A DNA stretch of 64,000 bases from Planctomyces sp. SH-PL14 (GCF_001610835.1 NZ_CP011270.1:6776001-6840000), one strand, 5' to 3'. Positions 17,608 to 27,520 are shown, counted from the first letter of the stretch. Notes: a model not told the origin generated them from the sequence alone. Program-made: numbers and translations.

Positions 17608-18159
17608 ATGTCCGTCGCGACGCTTCTCACCGCCGAGCAGTTTTCTCAGATGGAGTTTGACGGTCCCGTCGAACTCGTCCGGGGGGAAGTTGTCGAGATG
17701 ACGAGACCGGAGCCTCCGCATGGGAACGTCTGCAACGAAGTCGCTTTTGCCCTGACGTCCTGGGCGAAGCGAGGAGGGCGGGGACTCGTCACGACGAACG
17801 ACAGCGGCGTTATCACCGATCGCGATCCGGATACGGTTCGCGGACCGGACGTCGCCTTTTATGCCCTGAGCCAGATTCCCGGAGGACGGTTTTCGCCCAA
17901 AAGCCGGACCCTGGTGCCGACGCTCAGCGTCGAAGTCCTTTCGCCGTCGAACCGCTGGTCGGAGATGCGGACGAAGATCGACGAATACCTCGCTTGCGGA
18001 GTCGAGGAGGTGTGGATCGTGGATTGTCAGCGGCGGACCGTCGAGGTGTTCCGCGGCGACCTTCCCGCGGTCGAATTCAAGCAGGACGCGCAGTTGGTAT
18101 CGCGAGCCTTGCCGGAGTTTGTCGCTCCGGTGAGCGAGTTTTTTGCCGGGATCGAGTGA
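17608..18159 (+). CDS. Uma2 family (DUF820) putative endonuclease
   Basis: 183 residues. Typical Uma2 sequence: LTAEQFSQMEFDGPVELVRGEVVEM at the N terminus, GPDVAFY, LSVEVLSPSN and TKIDEYLACGVEEVWIVD, giving the D-(D/E)-K arrangement of a PD-(D/E)XK nuclease fold. The family is greatly expanded in cyanobacteria and planctomycetes, and its biological role is unknown. The gene sits 17 bases after nuoB, so it may be co-transcribed. The only GGAG is 13 bases before the ATG, a weak spacing. Confidence 0.85.
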   Translation: MSVATLLTAEQFSQMEFDGPVELVRGEVVEMTRPEPPHGNVCNEVAFALTSWAKRGGRGLVTTNDSGVITDRDPDTVRGPDVAFYALSQIPGGRFSPKSRTLVPTLSVEVLSPSNRWSEMRTKIDEYLACGVEEVWIVDCQRRTVEVFRGDLPAVEFKQDAQLVSRALPEFVAPVSEFFAGIE

Positions 18160-18212
18160 GCGTCGTCCGCTGAGTCGAGTCCGCTGTCCGATTGAGATTT
18201 TTTCAGGCCTCC

Positions 18213-19037
18213 ATGTCCATCGAACTCAAGATCACGAACCTTCACGTTTCGGTCGGCGACGTACCGATCCTCAAGGGAGTCAACCTGACGATCCGTCAGG
18301 GAGAGATCCACGCCCTGATGGGGACGAACGGCTCCGGGAAGAGCACGCTGGCCTACACGCTCGCCGGCCACCCGAAGTACGAAGTGACCGACGGGACGAT
18401 CGAACTCGGTGGCCAGGACATCGGCGAACTCGACCCGTGTGAACGAGCCCGCCTGGGGATGTTCCTCGCCTTCCAGTACCCGGTGACGATTCCGGGCGTG
18501 AAGGTCGCCGACTTCCTCCGCCACGCGATCACGAACATCCGCAACCCCGCCCGCAAGGAAGGGGAAGAGCTGATGCCGATGCGCGAGTTCCGGCAGGAGC
18601 TCCGCAAGACGATGGAAGAGCTCGACATCCGCGAGGACTTTGCCCGCCGTTACCTGAACGAAGGGTTTTCGGGCGGTGAGAAGAAGCGGATGGAGATCCT
18701 CCAGCTCGCGATGCTCAAACCGAAGTTTGCTATCCTCGACGAGACCGACTCAGGTCTCGACAGCGACGCCGTCCGCGTCGTGAGCGAAGGTCTGGCCAAG
18801 CTCTCGGGTCCGCAGATGGGTGTCCTGATCATCACCCACCACGAGCGGCTCCTCGAGTTCAATCGCCCGCAGTTCACGCACATCATGATGGCTGGCCGGA
18901 TCGTCGAAACCGGCGATGCCCAGCTGGCCCACGATATCCACGCCAACGGCTACGCCGCCGTCCGCGCCCGCCATCCGGACGCGAGTGCCGAAGAAGATGC
19001 CGCCAGGGAGCGGAAGCCGCTGACCGGCGCCAAGTAG
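18213..19037 (+). CDS. sufC: Fe-S cluster assembly ATPase SufC
   Basis: 274 residues. ABC ATPase with Walker A GTNGSGKST, a SufC-type GMFLAFQYPVTIPGV segment, signature FSGGEKKRMEI, Walker B FAILDETDSGLD and the switch histidine in ITHHERLL. It drives Fe-S scaffold remodelling together with SufB(D) in the cytoplasm. It has a C-terminal extension (about 20 residues, Ala/Glu/Arg-rich) beyond the usual end. The ATG at 18213 is chosen over the TTG at 18192 from family alignment. sufB follows 145 bases downstream on the same strand. Confidence 0.95.
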   Translation: MSIELKITNLHVSVGDVPILKGVNLTIRQGEIHALMGTNGSGKSTLAYTLAGHPKYEVTDGTIELGGQDIGELDPCERARLGMFLAFQYPVTIPGVKVADFLRHAITNIRNPARKEGEELMPMREFRQELRKTMEELDIREDFARRYLNEGFSGGEKKRMEILQLAMLKPKFAILDETDSGLDSDAVRVVSEGLAKLSGPQMGVLIITHHERLLEFNRPQFTHIMMAGRIVETGDAQLAHDIHANGYAAVRARHPDASAEEDAARERKPLTGAK

Positions 19038-19099
19038 ACCGCCTGTCGCGTGATTCCGATCGTCCCGTTGTTTGAGTCTGTTTGAAACAAGCCGGAGTC

Positions 19100-19117
19100 C
19101 AGTGCCCTCGGGCACTG
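19100..19117 (+). promoter_or_regulatory. Hairpin in the sufC-sufB spacer
   Basis: CAGTGCCC-tc-GGGCACTG, an eight-base perfect palindrome, preceded by a TTGTTT...AAACAA inverted pair. It lies in the 145-base spacer between sufC and sufB, without a T tract. It may tune the sufC:sufB ratio by processing or attenuation, which is inference only. Confidence 0.35.
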
Positions 19118-19182
19118 AGGATTCCGTGAGTGAACAAAAGTCCCAACCACCGCGGCTTTCCACCGCGAGGAGTTGAAGAGAG

Positions 19183-20613
19183 ATGATTGAAGCAATCCTG
19201 AACGAAGAAGCTCCTGAGAAGGCCGACGTCCAGATCGGCGAGTACCAGTACGGCTTCCACGATCCGACCGACAAGTACACCTTCATGTCCCGCAAGGGGC
19301 TGGACCGGGAGATCGTCGGCCAGATCTCCGAGATGAAGGGGGAACCGGACTGGATGCGCCAGTTCCGGCTCGACTCGCTGGAAGAGTTCTTCCGCCGCCC
19401 GATGCCCTTCTGGGGCGGCGATATGTCCGGCCTCAACTTCCAGGACATCTACTACTACGTCAAGGCGTCCGACCGGCAGGGAAAGACCTGGGACGACGTT
19501 CCGGACGACATCCGGAAGACCTACGACCGCCTGGGGATCCCGGAAGCCGAGAAGAAGTACCTCGCCGGGGTGAAGGCCCAGTACGAGTCGGAAGTCATCT
19601 ACGGCTCGCTGCAGGAAGACCTCGCCAAGCAGGGAGTGCTCTTCACCGACACCGACTCGGCGCTCAAGGAGCATCCCGAAATCTTCCGCGAGCACTTCGG
19701 CAAGGTCATCCCGCCGAACGACAACAAGTTCGCCGCGCTGAACTCGGCCGTCTGGTCGGGGGGATCGTTCATCTACGTCCCGAAGGGTGTGAAGATCGAC
19801 TTCCCGTTGCAGGCCTACTTCCGCATCAACACCCAGAACATGGGGCAGTTCGAGCGGACGCTGATCATCGTCGACGAAGGGGCCTCGGTGCACTACGTCG
19901 AAGGCTGCACCGCCCCGACCTACAGCAGCGACTCGCTCCACTCGGCGGTCGTTGAGATCATCGTGAAGCGGGGCGGCCGCTGCCGCTATACGACGATCCA
20001 GAACTGGTCCAACAACGTCTACAACCTCGTTACCAAGCGGGCGATGGCGTACGGCGATTCACTCATGGAGTGGATCGACGGCAACCTCGGCTCGAAGCTG
20101 ACCATGAAGTATCCGGCCATCTACCTGATGGAGCCCGGGGCCCGCGGCGAGACGCTGTCGATCGCCTTCGCCGGCGATGGCCAGCACCAGGACGCGGGGG
20201 CCAAGATGGTCCACTGTGCTCCGCACACCTCGAGCCGCATCATCTCGAAGTCGATCAGCAAGAACGGCGGTCGCTCGAGCTACCGCGGGCTGGTTAAGGT
20301 TCAGAAGGGGGCCCACGACTGCAAGAGCAACGTCGTGTGCGACGCCCTGATCCTCGACCCGCAGAGCCGGAGCGACACCTACCCATACATCGAGGTCGAA
20401 GAGGAAGAAGTCGCGATCGAGCACGAGGCTTCGGTCTCCAAGATCGCGGAAGACCAGCTCCTCTATCTCATGAGCCGCGGCCTGACGGAAGCCGAAGCGA
20501 GCGCCATGATCGTCACCGGTTTCATCGAGCCGCTCGTCAAGGAGCTGCCGATGGAGTACGCGGTCGAGATGAACCGCCTCATCGAGCTCCAGATGGAAGG
20601 AAGCGTCGGATAG
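19183..20613 (+). CDS. sufB: Fe-S cluster assembly scaffold SufB
   Basis: 476 residues, the full length of canonical SufB. Recognisable blocks: [95 protein letters not shown] and [21 protein letters not shown]. It holds nascent [4Fe-4S] clusters. GAGGAG and AGAGAG precede the ATG. A strong terminator lies 36 bases after the stop, so sufD, sufS and sufU are not in this transcript. Confidence 0.97.
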   Translation: MIEAILNEEAPEKADVQIGEYQYGFHDPTDKYTFMSRKGLDREIVGQISEMKGEPDWMRQFRLDSLEEFFRRPMPFWGGDMSGLNFQDIYYYVKASDRQGKTWDDVPDDIRKTYDRLGIPEAEKKYLAGVKAQYESEVIYGSLQEDLAKQGVLFTDTDSALKEHPEIFREHFGKVIPPNDNKFAALNSAVWSGGSFIYVPKGVKIDFPLQAYFRINTQNMGQFERTLIIVDEGASVHYVEGCTAPTYSSDSLHSAVVEIIVKRGGRCRYTTIQNWSNNVYNLVTKRAMAYGDSLMEWIDGNLGSKLTMKYPAIYLMEPGARGETLSIAFAGDGQHQDAGAKMVHCAPHTSSRIISKSISKNGGRSSYRGLVKVQKGAHDCKSNVVCDALILDPQSRSDTYPYIEVEEEEVAIEHEASVSKIAEDQLLYLMSRGLTEAEASAMIVTGFIEPLVKELPMEYAVEMNRLIELQMEGSVG

Positions 20614-20648
20614 TTTTCCGATCTTCCGGCACAACCAGTTTTCCAGAG

Positions 20649-20680
20649 CAGCGGCGGACGATGTTCGCCGCTGTTTATTT
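20649..20680 (+). terminator. Rho-independent terminator of sufCB
   Basis: CAGCGGCG (20649-20656), a nine-base loop, CGCCGCTG (20666-20673), then TTTATTT. Good stem plus T-rich tail directly downstream of sufB. Confidence 0.8.
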
Positions 20681-20775
20681 GTAGACGTGCCGCCGTTCCG
20701 ACTGATTGCCGCTGTCCCGACCTATCAGCAGGGGGCCGGGCGATGGACGACGTCCCGGCGAGTCTGAGAACAGGA

Positions 20776-21912
20776 TCAGTCCTTGGCGGACGAGTTGTAC
20801 CCCGTCTGCCGGATGCCCCCTTCGTCCGCGTCCTTGATGCCGGAGCTCCCTTTCATCGCTCCGCTCACTCCCAGGATCTCCGGGTGCCGGGCGATCCGGT
20901 CGCTGAAGATCCGGGCGTCGGCGATGATCGGCTCGAGGTTCCCCAGCAGCGTCGTGAGGGCCGCGGTCGAGCGGTTCAGGTTGTTGTAGAGATCGGGGTT
21001 CTTGGCGAACTGCTGGAGCGTGCCGTTCTCCGTGTTGAGGTTCTTGGAGAACATGTTGAGCTCGGTCAGCAGGGCCTCGAGCTGGCCGAGGCTGCCGTCG
21101 AGCTTGGCGACCATCGCCTCGCTCTGCTTGGCGAGCGGGTCGGTAGCCGAGTTGATTTTGTCGAGGTTCTCGCTGACCTTCTGGACCGAGGCCCGCGTCA
21201 GGGCGATCGTCTGCTGCGTCTCCTGCACGATCGCCGGGAGGGCCGCGATCGTCCGCTTGAGGTCTTGCTGGACCTGCGGATCGCCAAGGAGCGAGTTGGC
21301 GGAGGTCAGGGTTTCGTTGGCGGCCTTCATCGTGCTCGCGAACGATTCAAGTCCCGCCGCGGCCCGCTCGATGACTTCGTCGAGTTTTCCCTCTTTCGTC
21401 TCCATCAGGGCGTTCAGGTTCTTTCCGACCGACCGCCACTCTTCGCTCGTGTCGTTGAACGAACTGAGGGTCTTGCTGACCGTCACTTCCAGCTTGGCCA
21501 GCGAGGCGAGCGGATCGACGGGAGCCAGGCCGCGAAGCTTCTTGTTCGGCGGAATGAACTCGCGACTCGTCCCCGGCGTGAACTCGATCGTCGCATCGCC
21601 GAAGAGCGAACGGGTCAGCGCCGCCCGGGAGTCCTTCCGGAGCTTCCGTTCGGCGTAGATATCGACGATGCAGATGACCCCCGGCTCCTCTTCGCTGATG
21701 ACGACGTCCCGCACCGATCCGATCGGCAGGCCGTTGAGCTGGACCGGGCTGCCGGGGCGGACGCCGGGCGCCTCTTCGAACTGGATCGCGAGGGCGTAGG
21801 TCTCCTGCCAGTACTTCTGGATGTTCCCGAACTGCAGGATCAGGATCACGCCGCAGAACAGCGTAATCAGGACGAACATCCCGACGCGGAACTGGAGTTT
21901 CTGTTCGTTCAT
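20776..21912 (-). CDS. mlaD: MlaD-like MCE-domain lipid transport protein
   Basis: 378 residues. A single N-terminal membrane anchor (about 9-29), an MCE domain at about 37-115 (YALAIQFEEAPGVRPGSPVQLNGLPIG, ALTRSLFGDATIEF), then a long helical, coiled-coil-prone tail. It is last of the operon after the permease and ATPase genes. MCE proteins form rings or tubes that carry phospholipids between membranes. Longer than E. coli MlaD (about 180), so the helical tail could build a longer barrel or needle. Confidence 0.85.
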   Translation of the reverse strand: MNEQKLQFRVGMFVLITLFCGVILILQFGNIQKYWQETYALAIQFEEAPGVRPGSPVQLNGLPIGSVRDVVISEEEPGVICIVDIYAERKLRKDSRAALTRSLFGDATIEFTPGTSREFIPPNKKLRGLAPVDPLASLAKLEVTVSKTLSSFNDTSEEWRSVGKNLNALMETKEGKLDEVIERAAAGLESFASTMKAANETLTSANSLLGDPQVQQDLKRTIAALPAIVQETQQTIALTRASVQKVSENLDKINSATDPLAKQSEAMVAKLDGSLGQLEALLTELNMFSKNLNTENGTLQQFAKNPDLYNNLNRSTAALTTLLGNLEPIIADARIFSDRIARHPEILGVSGAMKGSSGIKDADEGGIRQTGYNSSAKD

Positions 21913-21945
21913 GGGGAGTTTTTCAGTCGTCAGTTTTCAGTCGGG
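21913..21945. repeat. TTTTCAGTCGTCAGTTTTCAGT repeat, mlaF-mlaD spacer
   Basis: Short copy of the CAGTTTTCAGTC family also found at 22803-22889, 58846-58870 and 61594-61630. It sits in the spacer just before the mlaD start. Confidence 0.6.
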
Positions 21946-21980
21946 ATCGTGCGAGCCTGAGGGCGATCGGACGTGGGACC

Positions 21981-22784
21981 TCAGGCGGCGGCGAGCTCCG
22001 TCAGCCGGTCGCGGGCTTCTCCGCGGATAAACTGGGAGACGCGGGGGTCGGGGGCGTCGAATGCTTCTTCGGCGGTCCCTTCGAAAATGATCTGCGGCTC
22101 GTGGGCCGGAAGGCGGGCCAGGGGATAGAACATGACCACCCGGTCGGCGACCTTCCGGACGGTGTGCATGTCGTGCGTGATGACGAGGCTCGTCATGTTC
22201 CGCGTCTGCTTTGTCTGCAGGATCAGCTCGTTGATGACGTCGCTCATGATCGGATCGAGCCCGGTCGTCGGCTCGTCGTAGAGCATCACTTCGGGATCCA
22301 TCGCCAGAGCGCGGGCCAGGGCGACCCGCTTCCGCATCCCGCCCGAGAGCTCGGCCGGCTTCTTCTGGGCAATCATTCCCAGGCTGAGCCCGACATCGCG
22401 GAGCCGCTCGCGGACAATCTGCTCGACTTGGTCTTCGGGGGTTCGCGTGTTCTGCCGCAGGCCGAAGGCCACGTTTTCGAAGACCGTCAGGCTGTCGAAG
22501 AGGGCTCCTCCCTGGAACAGGTAGCCGAAGCGGAGCCGTTCCTTGTTGATCTTGCGGGCAGAGAGGGTCTTGAGCGGGCGGCCGTCCCACAGGACCGTCC
22601 CCCGGCTCGGCTCGAGGAGCTGCATCAGCAGCTTGAGCGTCACGCTCTTGCCGCAACCGCTCTCGCCGATCACGACGAGCGTTTCCCCCCGGTGGACCTC
22701 CAGGCTGATCTCGCGCAGCACCGCCTGCGACCCGAACGAGCGGGAGACGTTCTGCAGTTCAAGGAGGGGAGGGGGATCGTCCAT
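21981..22784 (-). CDS. mlaF: MlaF-like ABC ATPase
   Basis: 267 residues. Walker [10 protein letters not shown]-loop [22 protein letters not shown], signature [14 protein letters not shown], Walker [14 protein letters not shown] and switch VITHDMHTV. This is the standard ATPase of MCE/Mla lipid transporters, energising MlaE. The gene lies between mlaE and mlaD on the same strand, spaced by repeat-bearing gaps. Confidence 0.92.
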   Translation of the reverse strand: MDDPPPLLELQNVSRSFGSQAVLREISLEVHRGETLVVIGESGCGKSVTLKLLMQLLEPSRGTVLWDGRPLKTLSARKINKERLRFGYLFQGGALFDSLTVFENVAFGLRQNTRTPEDQVEQIVRERLRDVGLSLGMIAQKKPAELSGGMRKRVALARALAMDPEVMLYDEPTTGLDPIMSDVINELILQTKQTRNMTSLVITHDMHTVRKVADRVVMFYPLARLPAHEPQIIFEGTAEEAFDAPDPRVSQFIRGEARDRLTELAAA

Positions 22785-22802
22785 GATCGGGGAGGAGTTG
22801 TC

Positions 22803-22889
22803 GGTTTTCAGTCTTCAGTTGTCAGCCAGGCGATTGGAAGGCTGCGTCTCTCTCTGGCTGACAACTGAAAACTGACGACTGAAAACTCC
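22803..22889. repeat. Palindromic TTTTCAGTCTTCAGTTGTCAGCC repeat, mlaE-mlaF spacer
   Basis: The left arm (GTTTTCAGTCTTCAGTTGTC, then AGCCAG) and the right arm (CTGGCTGACAACTGAAAAC, then TGACGACTGAAAAC) form a long imperfect hairpin in the 100-base gap between mlaE and mlaF. It belongs to the CAGTTTTCAG family. Confidence 0.75.
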
Positions 22890-22891
22890 CT

Positions 22892-23728
22892 TCACATTGC
22901 CGCGTTGATCCGCGGCCAGAGGATGTAGTACAGGTTCATGAACAGCGCGCCGAGCGCGAAGTCCAGGACGAGGATCGTGACGAAGGAGTAGACGAACGAC
23001 TCCGTCGCCGCCTTGCCGACTCCTTCCGCTCCGGCCGATGAGTGAAAACCCCGGTGGCAGGCGATGACTGAGATCCCGCAGCCGAAGAAGAGGCTCTTGA
23101 TGAGGCCGGTGATGACGTCGTAGGGGGCGACGTACCGCTTCGAGTGATACCAGTAGAAGAAGCTGTCGACCCCCAGCACCTGCGTGCTGAAGAGCCACCC
23201 CATGAAGATCCCGATACAATCCCCCACGACGGTCAGCAGGGGAATCAGCAGGACGCAGGCGACGAACCGCGGGACCACGAGGTAGGCGATCGGGTTGGCG
23301 CCGAGCGCCGTGAGGGCGTCGATCTGCTCGGTGACCCGCATCGTCCCCAACTCGGCCGCCATGGCGCTGCCGACCCGTCCGGCGAGCATGATCGCCGCCA
23401 GCACGGGGCCGAGCTCTTTGACGAGCGTGATGTTCACGACGGTTCCGAGCTGGTTCTCCATGTGCATCATGGCGAACTGGTCATAGGCCTGAATCGCCAG
23501 GACCATCCCGATGAAGCCTCCCGTGATGCAGACCACGGAGACGCTCTGGACGCCGACGAAGTACAGGACCGACCAGAAGGTGTGCCCACGCGGCCAGCGG
23601 ACGAGCAGCCAGGAGAGCATCCGCAGGCCGAAGAGGACGATGTCCCCCACCAGTCGGACCGTATCGATGACGATCCGCCCGAGGGCGTGGACAAACGTGT
23701 CCCGCGGAGGCTGGGCGACTGCGGACAT
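22892..23728 (-). CDS. mlaE: MlaE-like lipid transport permease
   Basis: 278 residues from the ATG at 23728 (a TTG at 23740 would add four residues). MlaE/YrbE domain with five or six membrane segments: [61 protein letters not shown] and [18 protein letters not shown]. The EQIDAL segment and the GRVGSA loop are family hallmarks. First gene of the mlaEFD-type operon. Confidence 0.92.
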   Translation of the reverse strand: MSAVAQPPRDTFVHALGRIVIDTVRLVGDIVLFGLRMLSWLLVRWPRGHTFWSVLYFVGVQSVSVVCITGGFIGMVLAIQAYDQFAMMHMENQLGTVVNITLVKELGPVLAAIMLAGRVGSAMAAELGTMRVTEQIDALTALGANPIAYLVVPRFVACVLLIPLLTVVGDCIGIFMGWLFSTQVLGVDSFFYWYHSKRYVAPYDVITGLIKSLFFGCGISVIACHRGFHSSAGAEGVGKAATESFVYSFVTILVLDFALGALFMNLYYILWPRINAAM

Positions 23729-23867
23729 GGAGTCAGACAATGGAGGGCTTCGGGCGAGTCGGGGCGGAGACTACCGCCATTCGCCGAACGCAGCTACGGC
23801 AGTTTGAGCCGGAAGACTGGAAGGGGCAGGGGAGATTGGGAGGACTGGGAGGAGTCTTGGCGGACCT

Positions 23868-25043
23868 TCAGGCAGACGGTAGAAGAGTGTTGATCACGTC
23901 GACGGCCACGTCGTCGACCGCCTGCTTCGCCTTGTCGCCCCCTTGGTTGGTCAGCGTGCCAATGGCCAGCCGCCGTTCCGGAGCGAGCCAGACGACGGCG
24001 TAGTTCATGTTGTTCGTCCCGGCGTGGTTGTAGACGCGTCGCGACGGGCCGGCCCAGCGGCGTTCCGACCGGAACCAGCCGAATCCGCTCTCGCCCCCAT
24101 AAGGCGCGCTGTGCAGCCGCTCCCACGACTCACGGGAGAGCAGGGGAGCGAGGCCCTGTTCGCCGTCGACGTGGGCCATCAGGTAGCGGCCCCAGTCGGC
24201 GGGGGTGCAGTGGACGGTCCCGCCGGGGCCGAGGACCGCGGGGTTGTCCGACCGCGGCCCCGGTTCGATGGGGGTCACCTTGTCGTCGATGATCCGGTGC
24301 TGCCACGGCTGGTCGATCTTTCCGGCCCGGCCCATCGCGCCGTAGCCGAGCGACGCCATCTGCAGCGGCTGGGCGATCCGCTCTTTGAGGAGCCGCTCCC
24401 ATTCCTGTCCGAGCACGCTCTCCAGCATGTGTCCGGCGATCGTGTAGTTCAGGTTGGAGTAGGCGAACTGCGAGCCCGGCTTCGACTCCGGAGCCTCGGT
24501 CAGGATGAGCTGGCAGAACCGCCGCCGCTGCTCGCGCGGCGAACCCTTGAGCGTGCCGTTTTCATAGAGCTGGCCCAGCGTCGTCCCTTCAGGGCTGTTG
24601 CGGACGGTCACCCCGGACCAGTGACAGCAGAGCTGGCTGAGCGTGACCGGCTTCAGGTCGTCGTGAATCTTGGGAACCGCCTTGGCGAGGACGTCGGCGA
24701 TCGTCGTCTCCCAGGTGATCCGCTTCTGTTCGACGCAGATCGCGGCCAGCGTTGCCGTCAGCGACTTCGTGCAGGATCCGAGATGGAACTGGTCCTTGTC
24801 GGTTACGGGCGTCGGATCCCCGAGCTTTCGAACTCCGGTCGCTCCGACAGCGAACAGCTTTCCCTGGAGGACGATGACTGAGGCGAGGGCCGGCAACTCG
24901 TGTTTCGTCCGCACGCGTTCCAGGATCGCCTTCAGGGCGACGGTCGGATCTTCAGCGGCCTCCGCACGGCGTCCCGCGGAGAGCAGGGCACCGCCGGCCC
25001 AGGCGGTCAGCAGAGTCTGGAGGTAGTGGCGGCGAGTCGGCAT
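23868..25043 (-). CDS. Secreted class C beta-lactamase-like serine hydrolase
   Basis: 391 residues. Tat/Sec-like N terminus (RRHYLQTLLTAWAGGALLSAGRRAEA). Catalytic motifs: S-x-x-K as SCTK in HLGSCTKSL, Y-x-N as YSN in FAYSNLNYTIAGHML, and H-x-G as HAG in VYNHAGTNN. Family members are esterases, D-aminopeptidases or penicillin-binding-like peptidases; substrate unknown. The start at 25043 follows GGGAGAGA; the longer open frame upstream runs through repeat copy 4 and into the divergent KaiC-like gene. Confidence 0.85.
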   Translation of the reverse strand: MPTRRHYLQTLLTAWAGGALLSAGRRAEAAEDPTVALKAILERVRTKHELPALASVIVLQGKLFAVGATGVRKLGDPTPVTDKDQFHLGSCTKSLTATLAAICVEQKRITWETTIADVLAKAVPKIHDDLKPVTLSQLCCHWSGVTVRNSPEGTTLGQLYENGTLKGSPREQRRRFCQLILTEAPESKPGSQFAYSNLNYTIAGHMLESVLGQEWERLLKERIAQPLQMASLGYGAMGRAGKIDQPWQHRIIDDKVTPIEPGPRSDNPAVLGPGGTVHCTPADWGRYLMAHVDGEQGLAPLLSRESWERLHSAPYGGESGFGWFRSERRWAGPSRRVYNHAGTNNMNYAVVWLAPERRLAIGTLTNQGGDKAKQAVDDVAVDVINTLLPSA

Positions 25044-25132
25044 TGGTCTCTCCCTTCGTCCCTTCCGTTGGGGCGATGAAGAAGATTCTGCCAAACGGCG
25101 CGAGTCTTCGCATTCCCGTGCGTGTCGTGCAG

Positions 25133-25446
25133 CGTCCTTGCCGGCACGGCGCTGATAGCTCAAACCCAACGTGCCAGGGCAGCCTGGGGTCAAGGGGGCC
25201 ACGCCCCCTTGCCGCCGGAGGCACACCTGTGAGGAACCGTGGCAAGCAACGGGCGTTCCCTTTGTGGGACCGGCGATGAGGACTCGACGCTCGTCCTGCA
25301 ATCCCCGCGGGTTGGTGAGGGGGCATACGACACGGTGTCCGCGTTTGGATACGCGCTCCTTCAGATATCTCTCGACGAGAGGGCCTCCGGCGGGCAAAGG
25401 GGCCTTGCCCCTCTGCACTCCCCACCAGGGTGCCCCTGGACCCGAT
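25133..25446 (+). repeat. Dispersed hairpin element, copy 4
   Basis: Full-length copy between divergently transcribed genes. Its first hairpin is very clean: CAAGGGGGC (25191-25199), CAC, GCCCCCTTG (25203-25211). The CTTTGTGGGACCGGCG middle block, CAATCCCCGCGGGTTGGTGA and the CACCAGGGTGCCCCTGGACCC end are all present. Confidence 0.92.
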
Positions 25447-25548
25447 GAACTGGCCCACCTCGGGGCCAATTCCACCAGGTGGCGGTTCTCAACCGGGGAG
25501 TGGTTCGTCAAACTTTCTGTTTTCATTGCCCGCAATCTTTGACTTCCC

Positions 25549-26433
25549 ATGCCCGCACCGCAGCGCCTCTCCACCGGCATCCCTCGCCTCGACGACCTCC
25601 TCGACGGCGGCCTCCTTCCCGGGACCCTCGCCGTGATCCTGGGAGCGACCGGCATCGGCAAGACGCAGCTCGGAATCCAGTTCCTGAACGCCGGCCTGAA
25701 ACAGGAAGGCGAACGCGGCGTCCTGTTCGACCTGACGTCGCGGGGAGACTCCCAGAACCACGCCGACTACGCCGAGCGGATCGCCGACTGGGCTCTCCGC
25801 GAGATGCCGAGCAACCTCTACGCCCCGCCCGAACGCCTCTGGGAACGGGACCGGGCGCGGTTCGACTCCGCCCACCTCTTCAACCGGGCCGGACGGCGGG
25901 TGACCATGTCCGACCTCGACGAAGACGCCCAGCGGGAATGGAAAGTCGAGCTGAACCGGAAGCTCGAACAGACGATCGCCTTCTTCTACGGCAACTTCAT
26001 CCACGGCGCCCGCCGCTGCCTCATCGACGGCGTCGAGCCAAGCGACCGGGCCAGCGACTCGTTCCAGTTCGAGCTGTTCGAGTACATCTATCACCAGATC
26101 TTCCGCAAGGAAGCGGAGTGGGTCGCCCGCGACCTGTTCCGGGCCCACTACCGTGAGCACGCCGAAGCGGTCGCCCGCCACAGCTACGACAACGAGTCGC
26201 TCGGCTGCGCGATCCTCTGCACGTCGCACGAAGTCATGCTGGAGGATCTTCTTTCGCGGCGGATCGAAACCGGTGACGTCCTGTCGAACGCGAACACGAT
26301 CATCCTGATGGGGAAGATCCGCGAGGGGACGAAGATGGGGCGGGCGCTGTACGTCGCCAAGCACCGCGGCAGCAAGTGCTCTGAGGAGATCGTCCCGTAC
26401 CAGATCACCGACCAGGGGATCGAACTGCTGTAG
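25549..26433 (+). CDS. KaiC/RAD55-like RecA-superfamily ATPase
   Basis: 294 residues. N-terminal [39 protein letters not shown] is the classic KaiC/RadA opening with a Walker A (GATGIGKT). A Walker B-like strand reads RRCLIDGV and a later one [10 protein letters not shown]. The C-terminal [34 protein letters not shown] resembles the end of a KaiC domain (usually K-R-S). It is a single-domain ATPase with an unusual central charged helical insert (about 95-165). Role unknown; relatives act in signalling or gas-vesicle and motility control. Confidence 0.8.
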   Translation: MPAPQRLSTGIPRLDDLLDGGLLPGTLAVILGATGIGKTQLGIQFLNAGLKQEGERGVLFDLTSRGDSQNHADYAERIADWALREMPSNLYAPPERLWERDRARFDSAHLFNRAGRRVTMSDLDEDAQREWKVELNRKLEQTIAFFYGNFIHGARRCLIDGVEPSDRASDSFQFELFEYIYHQIFRKEAEWVARDLFRAHYREHAEAVARHSYDNESLGCAILCTSHEVMLEDLLSRRIETGDVLSNANTIILMGKIREGTKMGRALYVAKHRGSKCSEEIVPYQITDQGIELL

Positions 26434-26486
26434 AACCCGACCGCGGGCGATTGCCGACCGCAACTCTCGGATTTCAGCCGGCCCCG

Positions 26487-27434
26487 TCAGCGGGGCGGCG
26501 GGAGCAACCCGGAGTTGGAGAGGGCGAGCCGGACCTCGTCTTCGGGGTCGTCCGCCAGAGTTCGCACAACGTTCTGCAGCCCCGCTTCGTCGAGCGGCCG
26601 TTTGATCCCTTCGATCTCCTTGCGCAGGGCCGCGATCGTCCGGATGCTCTGGCTGCGGATCTCGGGCGTCGGGTGCTGGCACCCCTTGAGCAGGGCTCGG
26701 CTGAGCTCCACCGGTTGTGACCGGGCCTCCTGTTTCAGGAGCCCGACCAGGGAAGCGGCCTGGAGATTCCGGATCGCCTGCTGCTGGTTCTCCGCCTTCG
26801 CTGCATCTCCCTCGACCGGCCGATAGGCCGCGATCGAGCGAAGGCAGAACAGAGTGAACCGCTCGACGTTCTTTGTAACGTGCCACAGCGCGATCTCGGC
26901 GTTGTTTGCCACCTGCCAGTCCGGATCGTCGGCCAGTTCCTGCATGATGCGGACAACTTCGGGCGCGTTGCCCCCGGCCACTTTCAGGAGATGAGGGGCG
27001 TTGCTTCGCAGGTTGCGATCGGGACTTCGCGCGGCCTTCTTGAAGATGACCAGTGAGCCCTCTGGGTATTCGGAGAAGATCCCGCCGTAGGTGGACGCCG
27101 CCAGCCGGACGTCCGCATCAGAATCGTTGAGCATTTCTACGAGGGCGAGCGGGCAGGGCTGCTTCTGGAGGTAGAGAATGGACCCCAGGGCGGCGACCGC
27201 CTCCTCCCGCACCTTCGCCTCCTTGTCCCTCAGGCAACTCAGAATTGCCGGCACCGCGGAAAGCGTCTGCGGGTCTTTGGCGATCCCGCGGATGGCCACC
27301 AGGGCGGCCGTCCGCTCGGAACTCTTCCCGGGTTGTTGGACAGCTCGGATCCATTCCTCCAGCTCAGCGGAGGCCCGGCCGGCCGACAGAATCACCGCCG
27401 CAGCCGCCAGCACTTGGAAGATGTACCCCCGCAT
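26487..27434 (-). CDS. Secreted HEAT-repeat protein
   Basis: 315 residues. Signal peptide (IFQVLAAAAVILSAGRASA), then HEAT/armadillo-like helical repeats: AVPAILSCLRDKEAKVREEAVAALGSIL, ALVEMLNDSDADVRLAAS, NVVRTLADDPEDEVRLALS. A protein-protein interaction scaffold outside the cytoplasm is likely. The ATG at 27434 is preceded by GGGGGGAG; the ATG six codons earlier is less likely. Convergent with the KaiC-like gene, stop codons about 50 bases apart. Confidence 0.75.
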   Translation of the reverse strand: MRGYIFQVLAAAAVILSAGRASAELEEWIRAVQQPGKSSERTAALVAIRGIAKDPQTLSAVPAILSCLRDKEAKVREEAVAALGSILYLQKQPCPLALVEMLNDSDADVRLAASTYGGIFSEYPEGSLVIFKKAARSPDRNLRSNAPHLLKVAGGNAPEVVRIMQELADDPDWQVANNAEIALWHVTKNVERFTLFCLRSIAAYRPVEGDAAKAENQQQAIRNLQAASLVGLLKQEARSQPVELSRALLKGCQHPTPEIRSQSIRTIAALRKEIEGIKRPLDEAGLQNVVRTLADDPEDEVRLALSNSGLLPPPR

Positions 27435-27520
27435 GCGGACTCCCCCCAACACCGATGGACGGCATCAGCCCCCTCGTTGCCCGGGCCGCGAATGCCGTCG
27501 ACAGCCAACCGCGCCGAGTC

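Noticed and set aside
20743-21960. 405-residue plus-strand ORF opposite mlaD
   Set aside because: Shadow ORF; the MCE domain is on the minus strand.
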